This document shows, piece by piece, positions 18,636 to 27,766 of a stretch of 55,342 nucleotides of DNA. Location of the stretch: the NCBI RefSeq assembly GCF_027706725.1, contig NZ_JAQFWQ010000042.1:1-55342 (forward strand), given 5' to 3'. A program made the translations under genes and the position numbers. This DNA is from Nocardiopsis endophytica. Its GTDB lineage: Bacteria; Actinomycetota; Actinomycetes; Streptosporangiales; Streptosporangiaceae. Under the pieces are notes generated by a model. That model was not told the origin of the DNA. It searched no databases and worked only from the letters and a program-made list of their open reading frames with translations. The number at the start of each line of letters is the position of its first letter. The first letter of the stretch is position 1.

Positions 18636-18662
18636 ACCAGAACGCATCGACCGGAGTGGAGC

Positions 18663-21600
18663 ATGTCGGTAGCGCCTGCGACACTCTCCGCCATGCCGAC
18701 GCCACACCCCTCGAATCCCCACGAGTCGACCTCCTACCTCGACTGGGTGAAGGCCCACGACCCCTCCCGGGCGGAACAGGCCGACACGCTCATCACACGG
18801 ATGGGCTCCGAGATCCGCCGCTCCTGGGCGAAGCCCAAGGCGGCGATCAGCGCCCTGGAACGCCTCACCCGCGGTCTGCCCGCCGAGCACCTGCCCCGGT
18901 TCTGGGAGACGGTCGGGCACCGGATGCTGCGGGACGCCCCTCAACAGGCCGGCAGCGCCTACTCCAAAGCGCGCGCCGCCGAGAGGAGCAACGGCCACTC
19001 CTCCAGCCCGGAACGGCTCGCCGATTCCGCCGCGCTGTTCGCCCGGTACGGCGGGCTGCCGGCGAAGGAGCTCTCCGCCGTGCAGAAGCTCCTGGCGGCG
19101 GAGCTGCCCGGCGACAGGGCGCACGCCCTGTTCGTGCGGATCCTTGAGGCGTGGGCGCACGGCGGCGCGGCGCCCCCGGCCGACCTGCGCACGCGGGTCC
19201 GCGCCTCGGTGAAGGCCGCCGGTCTCGGTGCCGAAGAGGAGTCCCGCCTCCTCGCCCATGCGCTCGCGCACGCGCGCGGCACCGCGGTCCCCGACCGCCT
19301 CCTGGACGCCGCCGCAACCGTGTTCGCCGCCGTCCCGCCCGCCGATGACGACGTGCACGCACGCCTGGCCGTGCTCTTCCCTTCGTCCGCGACCGACGGC
19401 GGGGCCTGGCTGCGCCTGCTGCAGGCCGCGGGCACCTTCGACCGCATGGCCGAGGGCCGCCTCGTCCCCGAAAGCGGCCTGACGGCGTGGCTGTCGGCGT
19501 TCGCGCGGCAGTACAACTACGTGCTCGCCGGCGGGGGCGGAGTCATGGCCCAGCGCAAGCCCGAGGAGCTGTTCGCGCTGCTCCCCCGGCTGGCCCCGGG
19601 GATCCGCGCCGAAGGCTCCCCCGTCCGGCTGCACGAATCCCGGTACCACCACTTCTGCTTCGACTCCGACGTCGTCGACGCGTGCCTCGCCGCCGGGATC
19701 CCGGTGGAGGATCCGGGGCCGAAGGTGCGCCTGCACCTGTGGCACCGCGGTGGGCGCCGCGACCTGGCTGCCCTGGCCGCCGACCCGGTGCTGGGCGGGC
19801 GCCTGGAACGCGCCGCGCACGCCCCGGAGCGGGTCGGGTTCGGGCAGCAGCGCACCGGGGGGACCGCCATCAGCCGCCTGCCCGACGCCCCGGGCGTGGA
19901 ACCGCACGTGCGCTCGCGCATCGCCGGCCTGATCGGCCGCGCGGCAGACGGCCCACTCGGTGCCGCCCACCAGGCCGTCCAGGAGCTGGACGGCCTGCTC
20001 GACGCCCCCACGGCCACCGCGCTGGACGGGATCGGGGACGACCTGTCCCCCCTCGACCTGGCCGCGCCGCTCGCCCGCACGCTGCGCACCGGCATCCCCG
20101 CCGAGCTGCACTGGCCGGCCCTGGAGGAGGCGCTCGGCGACCCCGTGCTCGGCGACGGGCCCTTGAAGGGCGCCACCGCGACCTGGCCCGTGCTCACCGT
20201 CTTCACCCGCTCGGGCGCCGTCGCCGTCGACCACGAGGGCCGCCGGGGGGCCTGCACGTTCTCCCTGCCCGAAGGCGCCCACCAGATCTCCGTGCACTTC
20301 TCCGGCGGCGACTTCCTCGTCGGGTGGGCCCCGCCCGCCGATGGGGCGCACGACTCGAAGGCCTCGGCCCCGCACCGGGCCTTCTGGGCGAGCGCGCCGG
20401 ACGCGGTGTTCACTCCGGACCGCATCCACGCGATGGAACCGTGCCGGGACTGGCTGGAGGGGGCCTACGGCTTCCAGTTCGAGATCGAAGGAGGCAGGCA
20501 CGACGGCGAGCGGCTGCTGCGTCCCGGCGACCGGCACGGAATCGGCGGCGAACCGAGGCAGATGAGCGACGGCTCCACCGTATGGAGTCTTCGTGACGGC
20601 GGACCCGGTGCATGGGGGTGGGCCGAGGTCGACCCCGTCACCGGTGAGCGGGGCCCGCTGTCCATGCCCTCCTTCTTCGAGGAGGTCGATCTGCCCGACG
20701 GGTGGTCGTGGGTCGACAGGGCGTTGACCCTGGTCCGGCTGCCCGACGGCGTCCCCGGATCACCGCTCGGTTCGGCGGACGGGCTCTCCGGTTTCCGTGT
20801 CTCCCAGGACACCACCGCCCGTTTCAGGGCGCCCGACCGCTTCGTCATCGAAGGGGTCGACGGCCGACGCGCCGAGGTCCCCGGAGGGTCGGCCAAGGAC
20901 GAGCCCTGGGCGATCCTCCGGATGCCCGAAGGCGGCGCGGACGTCGTCCTCTTCGACCAGCGGGGCGGGGTCGGCCCCGAGCGGACCGGGCCGCTGGCCG
21001 CGTACGCCGCCGGCGGGGACGGCGGGGACGCCCTGCTGTGGCAGGTGTGGTCGCTGCACGACCGCGAGGTCCTCTCCGCGCGCGGGATCCATCCCGAGCT
21101 CCACGACCACCTGTGGTTCCCGCCGCCCGCCTTCTGGCACTTCCTCATGCCCGCCGACCCCGCCTCCTCACGGGCCCTGCGCGGTGCGGACGAGGAGGCG
21201 GCGCGGGCGCTGATCGGCGCCGCCCGCACGGCCCCGGCGGGCGGGGAGGAGGCGGCGGTCCGCGACGCGCTCGCCCGAGTCCTCCCCGGCGTCACCGACC
21301 CCCGCGTGGCCGATGGCGTCGTGTGGGCCGCGCGCTGGGCGGCCCACATCCTGGGCATCCGTGAGGACCTGTCCTCCCGCGTGGACGTTGTCCGCTCGGA
21401 TGCGCGGGTCTCCCCGCCCGCCCCGGTGCCGGACGCCGAGCTGTTCCCTGCGCTGCGCGGGCTCCTGCCGCTCCCGTCCGGGGCCTACAGCGGCTCCTCG
21501 GCGGCGCACCCCGCCCTGCTCACCGCGATCGCCGCCGACGGCGCCCTGTTCCGGGGCGAGGTCGACGACGAGGTGCGCCGCCTCAGCCCGCCGGTCCCGC

Positions 21601-23525
21601 CCCAGGACTGGTCCCCTCTGCTCGGGCGGATCGACGCGGCCGCGCTGCGGTTCGCCGTGGGGGTCGGGGCGGACGCCGAGCGCGACGCCTTGGAGGCGCT
21701 GCTTCGCACCTGGGTCGAGCAGCCGTTCGCCGCCCCCGGCCGGTGGCGGCGCGGACGGGCCTCCGGGAAGGCCCTGGCGCCGCTGCTCGCCGCCGGTGAA
21801 GCGGTCGCGACCGGGACCGCGCCCGCCCGCGATGAGCGGCGGGGGTACGGGCGGCCTGCCGGGGCACCGCTCCCGGAACCGGGCCACCCGCTCGACCCGG
21901 AACGCGAGTACCGGTTCGTGCAGCCGGACCGAGCCGCGCCGCCTGAGGGGGCGCACGGTGTCGAAGAGGTGGAGATCGGCCGCGACGACGCGGAGCGGCT
22001 CCGGCGGCTGCTCTCGCTGGTCAAGGACAACGGGCCGGTACGGGTGTCCGCCGACCCGGAGGCGGTGCGGGTGTTCATCGAACGCACAGGGGTCCGGCGG
22101 GCCGTGGCGCTCCTCGCTCTGGACGGCCTGCCGAGGCGCGCCGAGTTCGGTACCGACTACTCCCCCCGCTTCGACGAGCACAAGGCGATGCTGCGCGCCG
22201 CCCCTTACAAGGCGAACGCGTCCGTCGCCGCCCAGGCGGACGGCGCCGCCGCCTCCCTCGGGGACGAAGGGCGGTTCCGACTGCTCGCGGCGGGGGTCCC
22301 CGACGACCCGGCGGAGCTGTGGCGGCCGGGCGGGACCGTGGCGGCGGCCGAGCGGATGGCGGCGGTGTGGGCCGAGGTGCTCGGCACCCGCGCCCCTGTG
22401 GGCGAACACGCCGCCGACCAGCTCCAACGCGATCTCGGGTTCTCCGACCGGTGGGCCGCCGAATTGGCCGCTCCGAGGCGTTTCGGATCCGAGACCCACG
22501 GCCTGCGGTGCGAGCTGATGATGGACCTCTTCGGCTTCCATCCCGAGGTCCGCACGGCCGACGAGGACGGCGAGTTCGACCGCGCCGGCCGGTCGCTTCG
22601 GACCACCCTGTTCAGCACGGTGCCCACGCTCCTGTCCTGGGCTCTTACGGAGCGCCCGGTCGGCGACCCGGCCGTGGTGGGGGTCCCCCGGCTCTATGAG
22701 CGCCTGTGCGCCCGTCTGGACGAGCCGGAGCTCCTCCAGCGCCTGGACCTGGTGTCCTTCGGGGGGTCCGGCACGGACCTCGCGGCCGTGTTCGGCCCGG
22801 ACACCCACCCCGTGCTTCCGCACCCCGCCCCCAAGGAGCAGAGGAACGATCCCGTCGTCTACGACGGAGGCCTCCTCCTCGTCGAGGCGGGGAGAACCGT
22901 TCAACGACCCTTCCTCAGGCCGTCCGTGCTGGCCGACCCGGAGGCCGTGGAGCGGACGCTGAAGGCGTGTGAAGAGCGCGGGTGGCGCGAAGCGGCACTG
23001 GAGATCCACCGCGCCCTGGTGGTGCGCACGGGCCTGGGGCGCATGGTGGAGCGGGCGGCCTCCACCCCGGTCCCGGCCGGGGGCTACGAGGCCGATCCGT
23101 CCCTGAGCGTCCCGTCCCTCGTGGCGGAGGTCGCCGACGAGCTGGGGAGCGGTCCGGACGCCGCCGCGCTGTACCTCCAGCTGCTCGCCCTGGCCCGCCC
23201 CACCGACAAGAACGTCCGCCGGTGGAACGGCTGGACCGCCGCCCGCCTCAAGCAGGCACGCGAAGAGCTGGCGGCCCTTGGGGCAATCGTGGAGGAGAAG
23301 CGCCCGAGGGCGGGCCGCACCGCGTTCCTGCCTGGCCCCTGGACCGAGCTGAAGGCCCCGGAACTGCCGCTGGAGACCGCCAAACTCGACCTGTACCTGG
23401 CGAGGGAGACGAGGAAAGAGGTGACCGCCCCCTTCGGGCGCCTCCTCCCCCCGATCCCCCTGCACGAACTGTTCACCCGCGCCTGGAGGGAACGGAGGGA
23501 GCGTACGGAAACGATGCAGAGCTGA
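18663..23525 (+). CDS. Very large uncharacterised cytoplasmic protein
   Basis: 1620 residues with no signal peptide and no membrane segment. I do not recognise a characterised family. The N-terminal about 250 residues look helical and repeat-like (STSYLDWVKAHDPSRAEQAD; HRMLRDAPQQAGSAYSKARA). The middle is mixed beta-rich, and residues about 1514-1560 (NVRRWNGWTAARLKQAREEL) look like a winged-helix segment. From memory, similar giant actinobacterial proteins are found next to MoxR-AAA and VWA genes, but none is present here, so that link is weak. The ATG at 18663 has GGAGTGGAG upstream; an ATG at 18693 is an alternative. It directly precedes the accessory island. Confidence 0.75.
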   Translation: MSVAPATLSAMPTPHPSNPHESTSYLDWVKAHDPSRAEQADTLITRMGSEIRRSWAKPKAAISALERLTRGLPAEHLPRFWETVGHRMLRDAPQQAGSAYSKARAAERSNGHSSSPERLADSAALFARYGGLPAKELSAVQKLLAAELPGDRAHALFVRILEAWAHGGAAPPADLRTRVRASVKAAGLGAEEESRLLAHALAHARGTAVPDRLLDAAATVFAAVPPADDDVHARLAVLFPSSATDGGAWLRLLQAAGTFDRMAEGRLVPESGLTAWLSAFARQYNYVLAGGGGVMAQRKPEELFALLPRLAPGIRAEGSPVRLHESRYHHFCFDSDVVDACLAAGIPVEDPGPKVRLHLWHRGGRRDLAALAADPVLGGRLERAAHAPERVGFGQQRTGGTAISRLPDAPGVEPHVRSRIAGLIGRAADGPLGAAHQAVQELDGLLDAPTATALDGIGDDLSPLDLAAPLARTLRTGIPAELHWPALEEALGDPVLGDGPLKGATATWPVLTVFTRSGAVAVDHEGRRGACTFSLPEGAHQISVHFSGGDFLVGWAPPADGAHDSKASAPHRAFWASAPDAVFTPDRIHAMEPCRDWLEGAYGFQFEIEGGRHDGERLLRPGDRHGIGGEPRQMSDGSTVWSLRDGGPGAWGWAEVDPVTGERGPLSMPSFFEEVDLPDGWSWVDRALTLVRLPDGVPGSPLGSADGLSGFRVSQDTTARFRAPDRFVIEGVDGRRAEVPGGSAKDEPWAILRMPEGGADVVLFDQRGGVGPERTGPLAAYAAGGDGGDALLWQVWSLHDREVLSARGIHPELHDHLWFPPPAFWHFLMPADPASSRALRGADEEAARALIGAARTAPAGGEEAAVRDALARVLPGVTDPRVADGVVWAARWAAHILGIREDLSSRVDVVRSDARVSPPAPVPDAELFPALRGLLPLPSGAYSGSSAAHPALLTAIAADGALFRGEVDDEVRRLSPPVPPQDWSPLLGRIDAAALRFAVGVGADAERDALEALLRTWVEQPFAAPGRWRRGRASGKALAPLLAAGEAVATGTAPARDERRGYGRPAGAPLPEPGHPLDPEREYRFVQPDRAAPPEGAHGVEEVEIGRDDAERLRRLLSLVKDNGPVRVSADPEAVRVFIERTGVRRAVALLALDGLPRRAEFGTDYSPRFDEHKAMLRAAPYKANASVAAQADGAAASLGDEGRFRLLAAGVPDDPAELWRPGGTVAAAERMAAVWAEVLGTRAPVGEHAADQLQRDLGFSDRWAAELAAPRRFGSETHGLRCELMMDLFGFHPEVRTADEDGEFDRAGRSLRTTLFSTVPTLLSWALTERPVGDPAVVGVPRLYERLCARLDEPELLQRLDLVSFGGSGTDLAAVFGPDTHPVLPHPAPKEQRNDPVVYDGGLLLVEAGRTVQRPFLRPSVLADPEAVERTLKACEERGWREAALEIHRALVVRTGLGRMVERAASTPVPAGGYEADPSLSVPSLVAEVADELGSGPDAAALYLQLLALARPTDKNVRRWNGWTAARLKQAREELAALGAIVEEKRPRAGRTAFLPGPWTELKAPELPLETAKLDLYLARETRKEVTAPFGRLLPPIPLHELFTRAWRERRERTETMQS

Positions 23526-23552
23526 TCCGAGCCCCCCGGAGGCCGTCGCCGG

Positions 23553-23681
23553 GCCTCGGTGGAGGATCCATAGACGTCGCCGGTCGGTGAGAAGCGGTGG
23601 AGATGGTAGTCCTGCCAGGCGAAGGTGTTCTGGAGTACCCCGTGCACCTGGTTCAGGTAGAGGTCCGAGGCCAGCGGCCTC
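23553..23681 (-). pseudogene. Remnant of a plasmid pRiA4b ORF-3-like gene
   Basis: On the minus strand an open segment reads SDLYLNQVHGVLQNTFAWQD, then YHLHRFSPTGDVYG. This matches the family's characteristic pattern of a helix, then LHxVxQxAFGWxDxHLHxF and a Tyr-Gly. An in-frame TAG lies directly upstream and there is no start codon, so only this central fragment remains. These genes are often linked with plasmids and transposable elements. It lies between the giant gene and the STAND-type pair and suggests past insertion or deletion here. Confidence 0.55.
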
Positions 23682-23779
23682 TACAAGGGACAGCGGCCCG
23701 CCCCGTTCTCCTCGTGAACTGCTACGCGGTGGGGCGGGGGCGCCGCCCGCCCCGCCCCGTGGGGCCTGTGGTTCCGGTG

Positions 23780-23940
23780 GGGACGCCGTTCTCTATCGTA
23801 CATTTTCAGCGGAATGAGCGCTTTTCAGCCCAATGGGCGAATAAATGTGCTCATTCCTTTATCGATTGAGCCCACCGATCCTCACACCGCCTCATTATCA
23901 TCGCAATGCCGGGGGGCAAAAAACGATATAAGGGGCGGGC
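23780..23940 (+). promoter_or_regulatory. A/T-rich promoter region of the STAND-type pair
   Basis: This stretch is far richer in A/T than almost all other DNA in the window. It contains inverted arms GGAATGAGC (23811-23819) and GCTCATTCC (23849-23857), two copies of TTTTCAGC (23803-23810 and 23822-23829), and TATAAG just before the AAGGGG ribosome site. Exact -35/-10 elements cannot be fixed. It probably carries the control region for the following two genes. The unusual composition fits acquisition from elsewhere or a silencer-bound promoter. Confidence 0.5.
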
Positions 23941-24405
23941 ATGGGTGAAGGCGGGTCCGGGAAGCGGTACCGGGTGAAGACCGGCGACGTGTCCGGCCAG
24001 GTGGTCGTGGGCGAGGACAACGTCGTCGTCGCGGCCACCGGAGGGGCCGAGGGGGCGCCGGCGGCCGTCGGCGCCGACCTGGAGTCGCTGCGGTCCGGCT
24101 TCGCCGCCCTGCGCGGGCGGATCGACCGGGAGGCCGAGGACGGGACCGGCGCCGCCGCCCGCGAGCGGATCGACGAGCTCGAAGAGGCGGTCACCGCCGA
24201 CAAGCCCGAGGTCTCGGTCATGGTCTACGTCCGCGACTGGTTCGTCAAGCGCCTGCCCGCGCTCGCCGGGGCCGTCACCGCGCTCATCGTGCACCCCTTC
24301 GTCGGGCGGCTCGTCGAGCACGCGGGCGACGCCGTGGCCTCCGAGTTCTCCCGCCACTTCGGCGACGAGGACGGCGGCGACGGGACCGCGCCCGGGGCCG
24401 AGTAG
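23941..24405 (+). CDS. Small protein with shared N-terminal motif, coiled coil and hydrophobic helix
   Basis: 154 residues, unrecognised as a named family. Residues 11-33 hold a Gly/Val motif (RVKTGDVSGQVVVGEDNVVV) that recurs almost exactly at the N-terminus of the next protein. Residues about 46-88 are heptad-like and charged (LESLRSGFAALRGRIDREAE; RERIDELEEAV), suggesting a coiled coil. Residues 104-141 form a hydrophobic/amphipathic helix pair (LPALAGAVTALIVHPFVGRL then VEHAGDAVASEFSRHF). The tail is acidic. AAGGGG precedes the ATG. Its stop TAG shares its last base with the GTG start of the STAND-like gene, so translation is coupled. A partner or membrane-acting effector role is inferred only. 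Confidence 0.8.
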   Translation: MGEGGSGKRYRVKTGDVSGQVVVGEDNVVVAATGGAEGAPAAVGADLESLRSGFAALRGRIDREAEDGTGAAARERIDELEEAVTADKPEVSVMVYVRDWFVKRLPALAGAVTALIVHPFVGRLVEHAGDAVASEFSRHFGDEDGGDGTAPGAE

Positions 24406-27400
24406 TGGACGGCGGGCCCGGTCACCGGGTGAAGGTCGGGGGGAGCGTCTCCGGGAGCGTGGTGGTCGGCGACCACAACATCGTCGTCACCGCCGAGCGT
24501 TCCCATGTCACCGTCGTCCAGCAGGGGCGGCGGCCGGAGGTCCGGCGCCGGGAGGAGGTCCGCCTCCTTCCCCGCCGCGTGCGCGACCCCGTGGGGCGCG
24601 GCCGGGAGCTGGCCGCCGTCACCCGGGCCCTCACCGAGGGCGGCGCCGTCCAGGTCTACGCCCCTTCCGGCACCGGCAAGAGCACGCTGCTGCGGATGTG
24701 CGCGCATGAGGCGCGGGCCGACCGCGACGGGGTGGCCTTCATCGACGCCACGGGCCAGGACCTCGGCGACGTCCTGCAGGAGGTGTTCGCCGCCTGCTTC
24801 GACTCCCCCGGCTACCGGCCGACCGGCGCGGAGCTGCGCCGCCTGATGGCCGGTGTCGCGGCGACGCTCGTCCTGGACGACCTGGAGTGCCCCCGGCAGG
24901 ACGTCGACGCCCTGCTGGACACGCTCCCCGATTCGGCCGTTCTGCTCTCCTCGACCCGGCGCACCCTGTGGGGCAACGGCGACGTGATGGCGCTGGAGGG
25001 CCTCGGTCACGACGACGCGCTCGCCCTGCTCTCCCGCGCGCTGGGGCACACGCTGGACGAGTCCGAGCAAGCGCTGGCCGACGAGCTGGTGCTGGCCACC
25101 TCCGGCAGCCCCAACCAACTCCTGCTCGCGTCGGCCGAGGGGCGGCTGGTCCGCCCCGCAGAGCTGCCCGAGCTCCTTCCGCGCCTCGCCGGGACGCTGG
25201 AGCCCGGCGAGCGGGCCGTGCTGTCCGTACTCGCGCTCGCTGGGCCCTCCGGCGTCGACGAGGAACTGCTCTCGGCGCTGACCGCACCGGGCACCGACAC
25301 CGCCTCGGCCGGTGAACGCCTGGAACGCCTGGGCCTGGCCGTGCCCATCGGAGAGGGCCTGCGCCTGGCGCCCGCCCCCTACGGAGCCGCGGCCGAGGCC
25401 CTGGCGCCCCCGAGCGGTGCGGAACTGGCCGGCCTCGCCGACCGCCTGGCCCACTGGGTGAGCGCGCCCGACCGCTCCCCCGCCGACGCGGCGGCGGCCG
25501 AGGGACTGCTGTCGCGCACCGTCGACGCGCTGGACCGCGACGGATCCGCCGGGGCCGCCGTACGCCTGGCCCGCGCCGCCGCCCCGACGCTCGCCTGCTC
25601 GCTGAAGACCGGTGCCTGGGGGCGGCTGATGGAGCGCGGACGGGCGGCCGCCGAGCGCGCCCGCGACAAGGGCGCTCTGGCCTACTTCCTGCACGAGGAG
25701 GGCGTTCGGAGCCTGGTCACCGGTCGGCGCGCCGCCGCGGCGGCCGCTTTCGCCGCTGCCGCAGCCCTGTGGCGGCAGCTGGGCGACGAGGGAGCGGCGC
25801 AGGGGGCGGAGGAGGGGGCAGAGCTGTGCGGGCCGGAGCACGCACAGACCGGCTCGGCCGGTGACGGCGGCGGTGCCGGGGACGGTGCCGGCGCCGATCC
25901 GGGGGCGTCCGGCGACGCCCTGTCGTCCGTCTCGCCGCCGCCCGGCGGTGAGACGGTCGGTGGGGCCGCCTCCCACTCGGGCGGCCTGGGAAGCGAAGTG
26001 GCAGGCGCGGCCGACCCCGGCGGCGCGGTCACCTCCACGGCCACGAGCACCCTCTCCACCGGCACCGCGACCGGCACCGGCACCGCAACCGGGACCGCCG
26101 CCACGACCGGTGCCGGGATCACCGCCAAACTCGCGATCGGCGGAGGGCTGGCCGTCGTCACCGCCGGAGGTGTGGTGCTCGGGCAGCAGGTGCTCACACC
26201 CGACACCGTTCCGGTCAGCGTCATGGTGGCGACCGCGGCGGCCGAGGTCACCATGCCGGGCGAGCCGGGCGAGGACTGCGCGATCGGTGACGGCGCCACC
26301 GACTGCACCACCGTCGTCGACTCGGAGAAGGGGGAGACCGGCCCCATCGAGGTCGACCCGGACGCGCCTCTGCCGGAGGGGGTCTCCTTCCTCTACTGGG
26401 GGTGCGAGGAGGGGCCCGGGGCCGAGTCCTGCACGGTCAAGGCGGACGCGGCGCTGACCGTGTGCATCAGCACCACCGCCCCGGAGGACGCGGCCAACCG
26501 CCGCGCCTGCGCCGAGGCCACCGGGACGTCTGCCTTCCGCCCGGTGGCCTGGTTCGGCGGCGGGGTCCTCAAGGCGGTCACCGAGCCGGGAGGCGAGCCC
26601 GAGGTCCTCGCCGAGGAGACGGTCGGCGGGTCACTCGTCTGGTCCTCCGACGGTACGAAGGCCGCATGGCTGGAGCCGGGGGAAGAAGACCCCGACGACC
26701 CCTTCGGCGGGCTGTCCGGACCGACCATCCGCCTGCGCGACCTGGAGGGCGGCGAGGACCGCACGTGGACCTGCGACGGCTGCACGATCGCCTTCGTCGG
26801 CGACACCCTGGTGTCCACCGGCTTCGGCGACGACCTGTACTCCTACCCCGACGACGGCGGCGAGCCCACCGCCCACGACATCCCGGAGATAGCGGACGGC
26901 CCACCCGGAGACGTCGCGCCCAACATCGAGCTGGTCTCACTGTGGAGCGGTGGCGAACAGCACACCTATGCCCACGTCAGCGACGACCCGGACGACATCT
27001 TCCAGGCCGCCGTATACGAGATCCCCTCCCCTGATCAGGCCCGGCGCCTAGCGGACATCAACTACACGGCGCACAGCACGGAGGACGTCGTCGCGGTCAG
27101 CCCCGACGGGACCCGCGGCCTGGTCGCCACGCAGAACTTCGGGGTGTCCAGCTCACCGTGCGCACCCGTGACCCCGGTACGTGTCCTGGATCTGCAGGAC
27201 GGCTCGGTACTGGCCGAATCGGAAGCGGAGCCGGGACGGAGCCTGAGCGAGGCCTGGTTCGACGAGGAAGGCACCGCGAAGGTCGCCTTCATGCCCTATG
27301 GGCCCGAGAACGACTACGCGTCCGAGGCGGAGTTCGACGGCAGGTGCATCTACGACTCCTCCGCCGACCCCGAGGTCCACGCCTTGGCCCCCGGAGCCGA

Positions 27401-27551
27401 CACCTGGTCCCCCGCCGAGACCGGCGGACTCCGCGAGACCGACCTGGGCAAGGGCTGGACGGCCCGCTACGGCGACGGCCGCCTCGTGCTCCAGAAGGAC
27501 GGCGAAGAACCCCTGGAAGACCGCGCCGAGAAGGTCTTCACCGCCGGGTGA
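24405..27551 (+). CDS. Membrane-anchored STAND-type NTPase with propeller-like C-terminal domain
   Basis: 1048 residues. Order: shared motif at 8-30 (RVKVGGSVSGSVVVGDHNIV); NTPase domain with Walker A APSGTGKST (86-94), Walker B LVLDDLE (155-161), an Arg-containing sensor stretch VLLSSTRRT (179-187) and LEGLGHDDALALLSRALG (198-215); a winged-helix-like part (about 265-345); Ala-rich helices; a Gly/Ser/Thr-rich linker with a TGTATGTGTATGT run; a predicted membrane span at about 573-594 (LAIGGGLAVVTAGGVVLG); then about 450 residues with paired cysteines and WD40/TolB-like blades (LVWSSDGTKAAWLEPG; VVAVSPDGTRGLVATQ). Cysteines suggest this half is outside the membrane. Regulator, anti-phage or stress-signalling roles are all possible; none is shown. 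Confidence 0.82.
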   Translation: MDGGPGHRVKVGGSVSGSVVVGDHNIVVTAERSHVTVVQQGRRPEVRRREEVRLLPRRVRDPVGRGRELAAVTRALTEGGAVQVYAPSGTGKSTLLRMCAHEARADRDGVAFIDATGQDLGDVLQEVFAACFDSPGYRPTGAELRRLMAGVAATLVLDDLECPRQDVDALLDTLPDSAVLLSSTRRTLWGNGDVMALEGLGHDDALALLSRALGHTLDESEQALADELVLATSGSPNQLLLASAEGRLVRPAELPELLPRLAGTLEPGERAVLSVLALAGPSGVDEELLSALTAPGTDTASAGERLERLGLAVPIGEGLRLAPAPYGAAAEALAPPSGAELAGLADRLAHWVSAPDRSPADAAAAEGLLSRTVDALDRDGSAGAAVRLARAAAPTLACSLKTGAWGRLMERGRAAAERARDKGALAYFLHEEGVRSLVTGRRAAAAAAFAAAAALWRQLGDEGAAQGAEEGAELCGPEHAQTGSAGDGGGAGDGAGADPGASGDALSSVSPPPGGETVGGAASHSGGLGSEVAGAADPGGAVTSTATSTLSTGTATGTGTATGTAATTGAGITAKLAIGGGLAVVTAGGVVLGQQVLTPDTVPVSVMVATAAAEVTMPGEPGEDCAIGDGATDCTTVVDSEKGETGPIEVDPDAPLPEGVSFLYWGCEEGPGAESCTVKADAALTVCISTTAPEDAANRRACAEATGTSAFRPVAWFGGGVLKAVTEPGGEPEVLAEETVGGSLVWSSDGTKAAWLEPGEEDPDDPFGGLSGPTIRLRDLEGGEDRTWTCDGCTIAFVGDTLVSTGFGDDLYSYPDDGGEPTAHDIPEIADGPPGDVAPNIELVSLWSGGEQHTYAHVSDDPDDIFQAAVYEIPSPDQARRLADINYTAHSTEDVVAVSPDGTRGLVATQNFGVSSSPCAPVTPVRVLDLQDGSVLAESEAEPGRSLSEAWFDEEGTAKVAFMPYGPENDYASEAEFDGRCIYDSSADPEVHALAPGADTWSPAETGGLRETDLGKGWTARYGDGRLVLQKDGEEPLEDRAEKVFTAG

Positions 27552-27577
27552 CCGACCGGTCTCCGCACCGGGTGGGT

Positions 27578-27766
27578 TCATAGTTCCCGCTGCTTGAGAG
27601 GGCGTAGGAACCCTTCCCACTCGGCGACGGGGAATTCGAGGTGGCCGAGGTGGCGGTGTCGCGTGTCGCGCATCAGGACCCCGGGTTCCGGCGCCGACCG
27701 GCACTCGACGCAGTTGTCCATCCCCTTCTGGCTGTAGCTGGCCCTCGCCCACTGCTCACTGATCAC
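27578..27766 (-). CDS. DUF397 protein
   Basis: 62 residues from a GTG at 27766. WARASYSQKGMDNCVECRSA, then VLMRDTRHRHLGHLEFPVAE and WEGFLRPLK, match DUF397 (family pattern W.KSSyS...CVEva...v.vRDSK...L.f....W..F). The start overlaps the end of the upstream XRE gene by 11 bases, the standard arrangement in actinobacteria. Such proteins probably act with their XRE partner in development-type regulation, as with WhiJ-like systems; the molecular role is unclear. It ends 26 bases from the convergent STAND-type gene. Confidence 0.88.
   Translation of the reverse strand: MISEQWARASYSQKGMDNCVECRSAPEPGVLMRDTRHRHLGHLEFPVAEWEGFLRPLKQREL

Noticed and set aside
23597-23869. A 90-codon plus-strand frame in the A/T-rich region
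   Set aside because: It lies opposite the pRiA4b ORF-3-like fragment, where the minus-strand reading has recognisable motifs. Its own sequence has none, and its composition changes midway.
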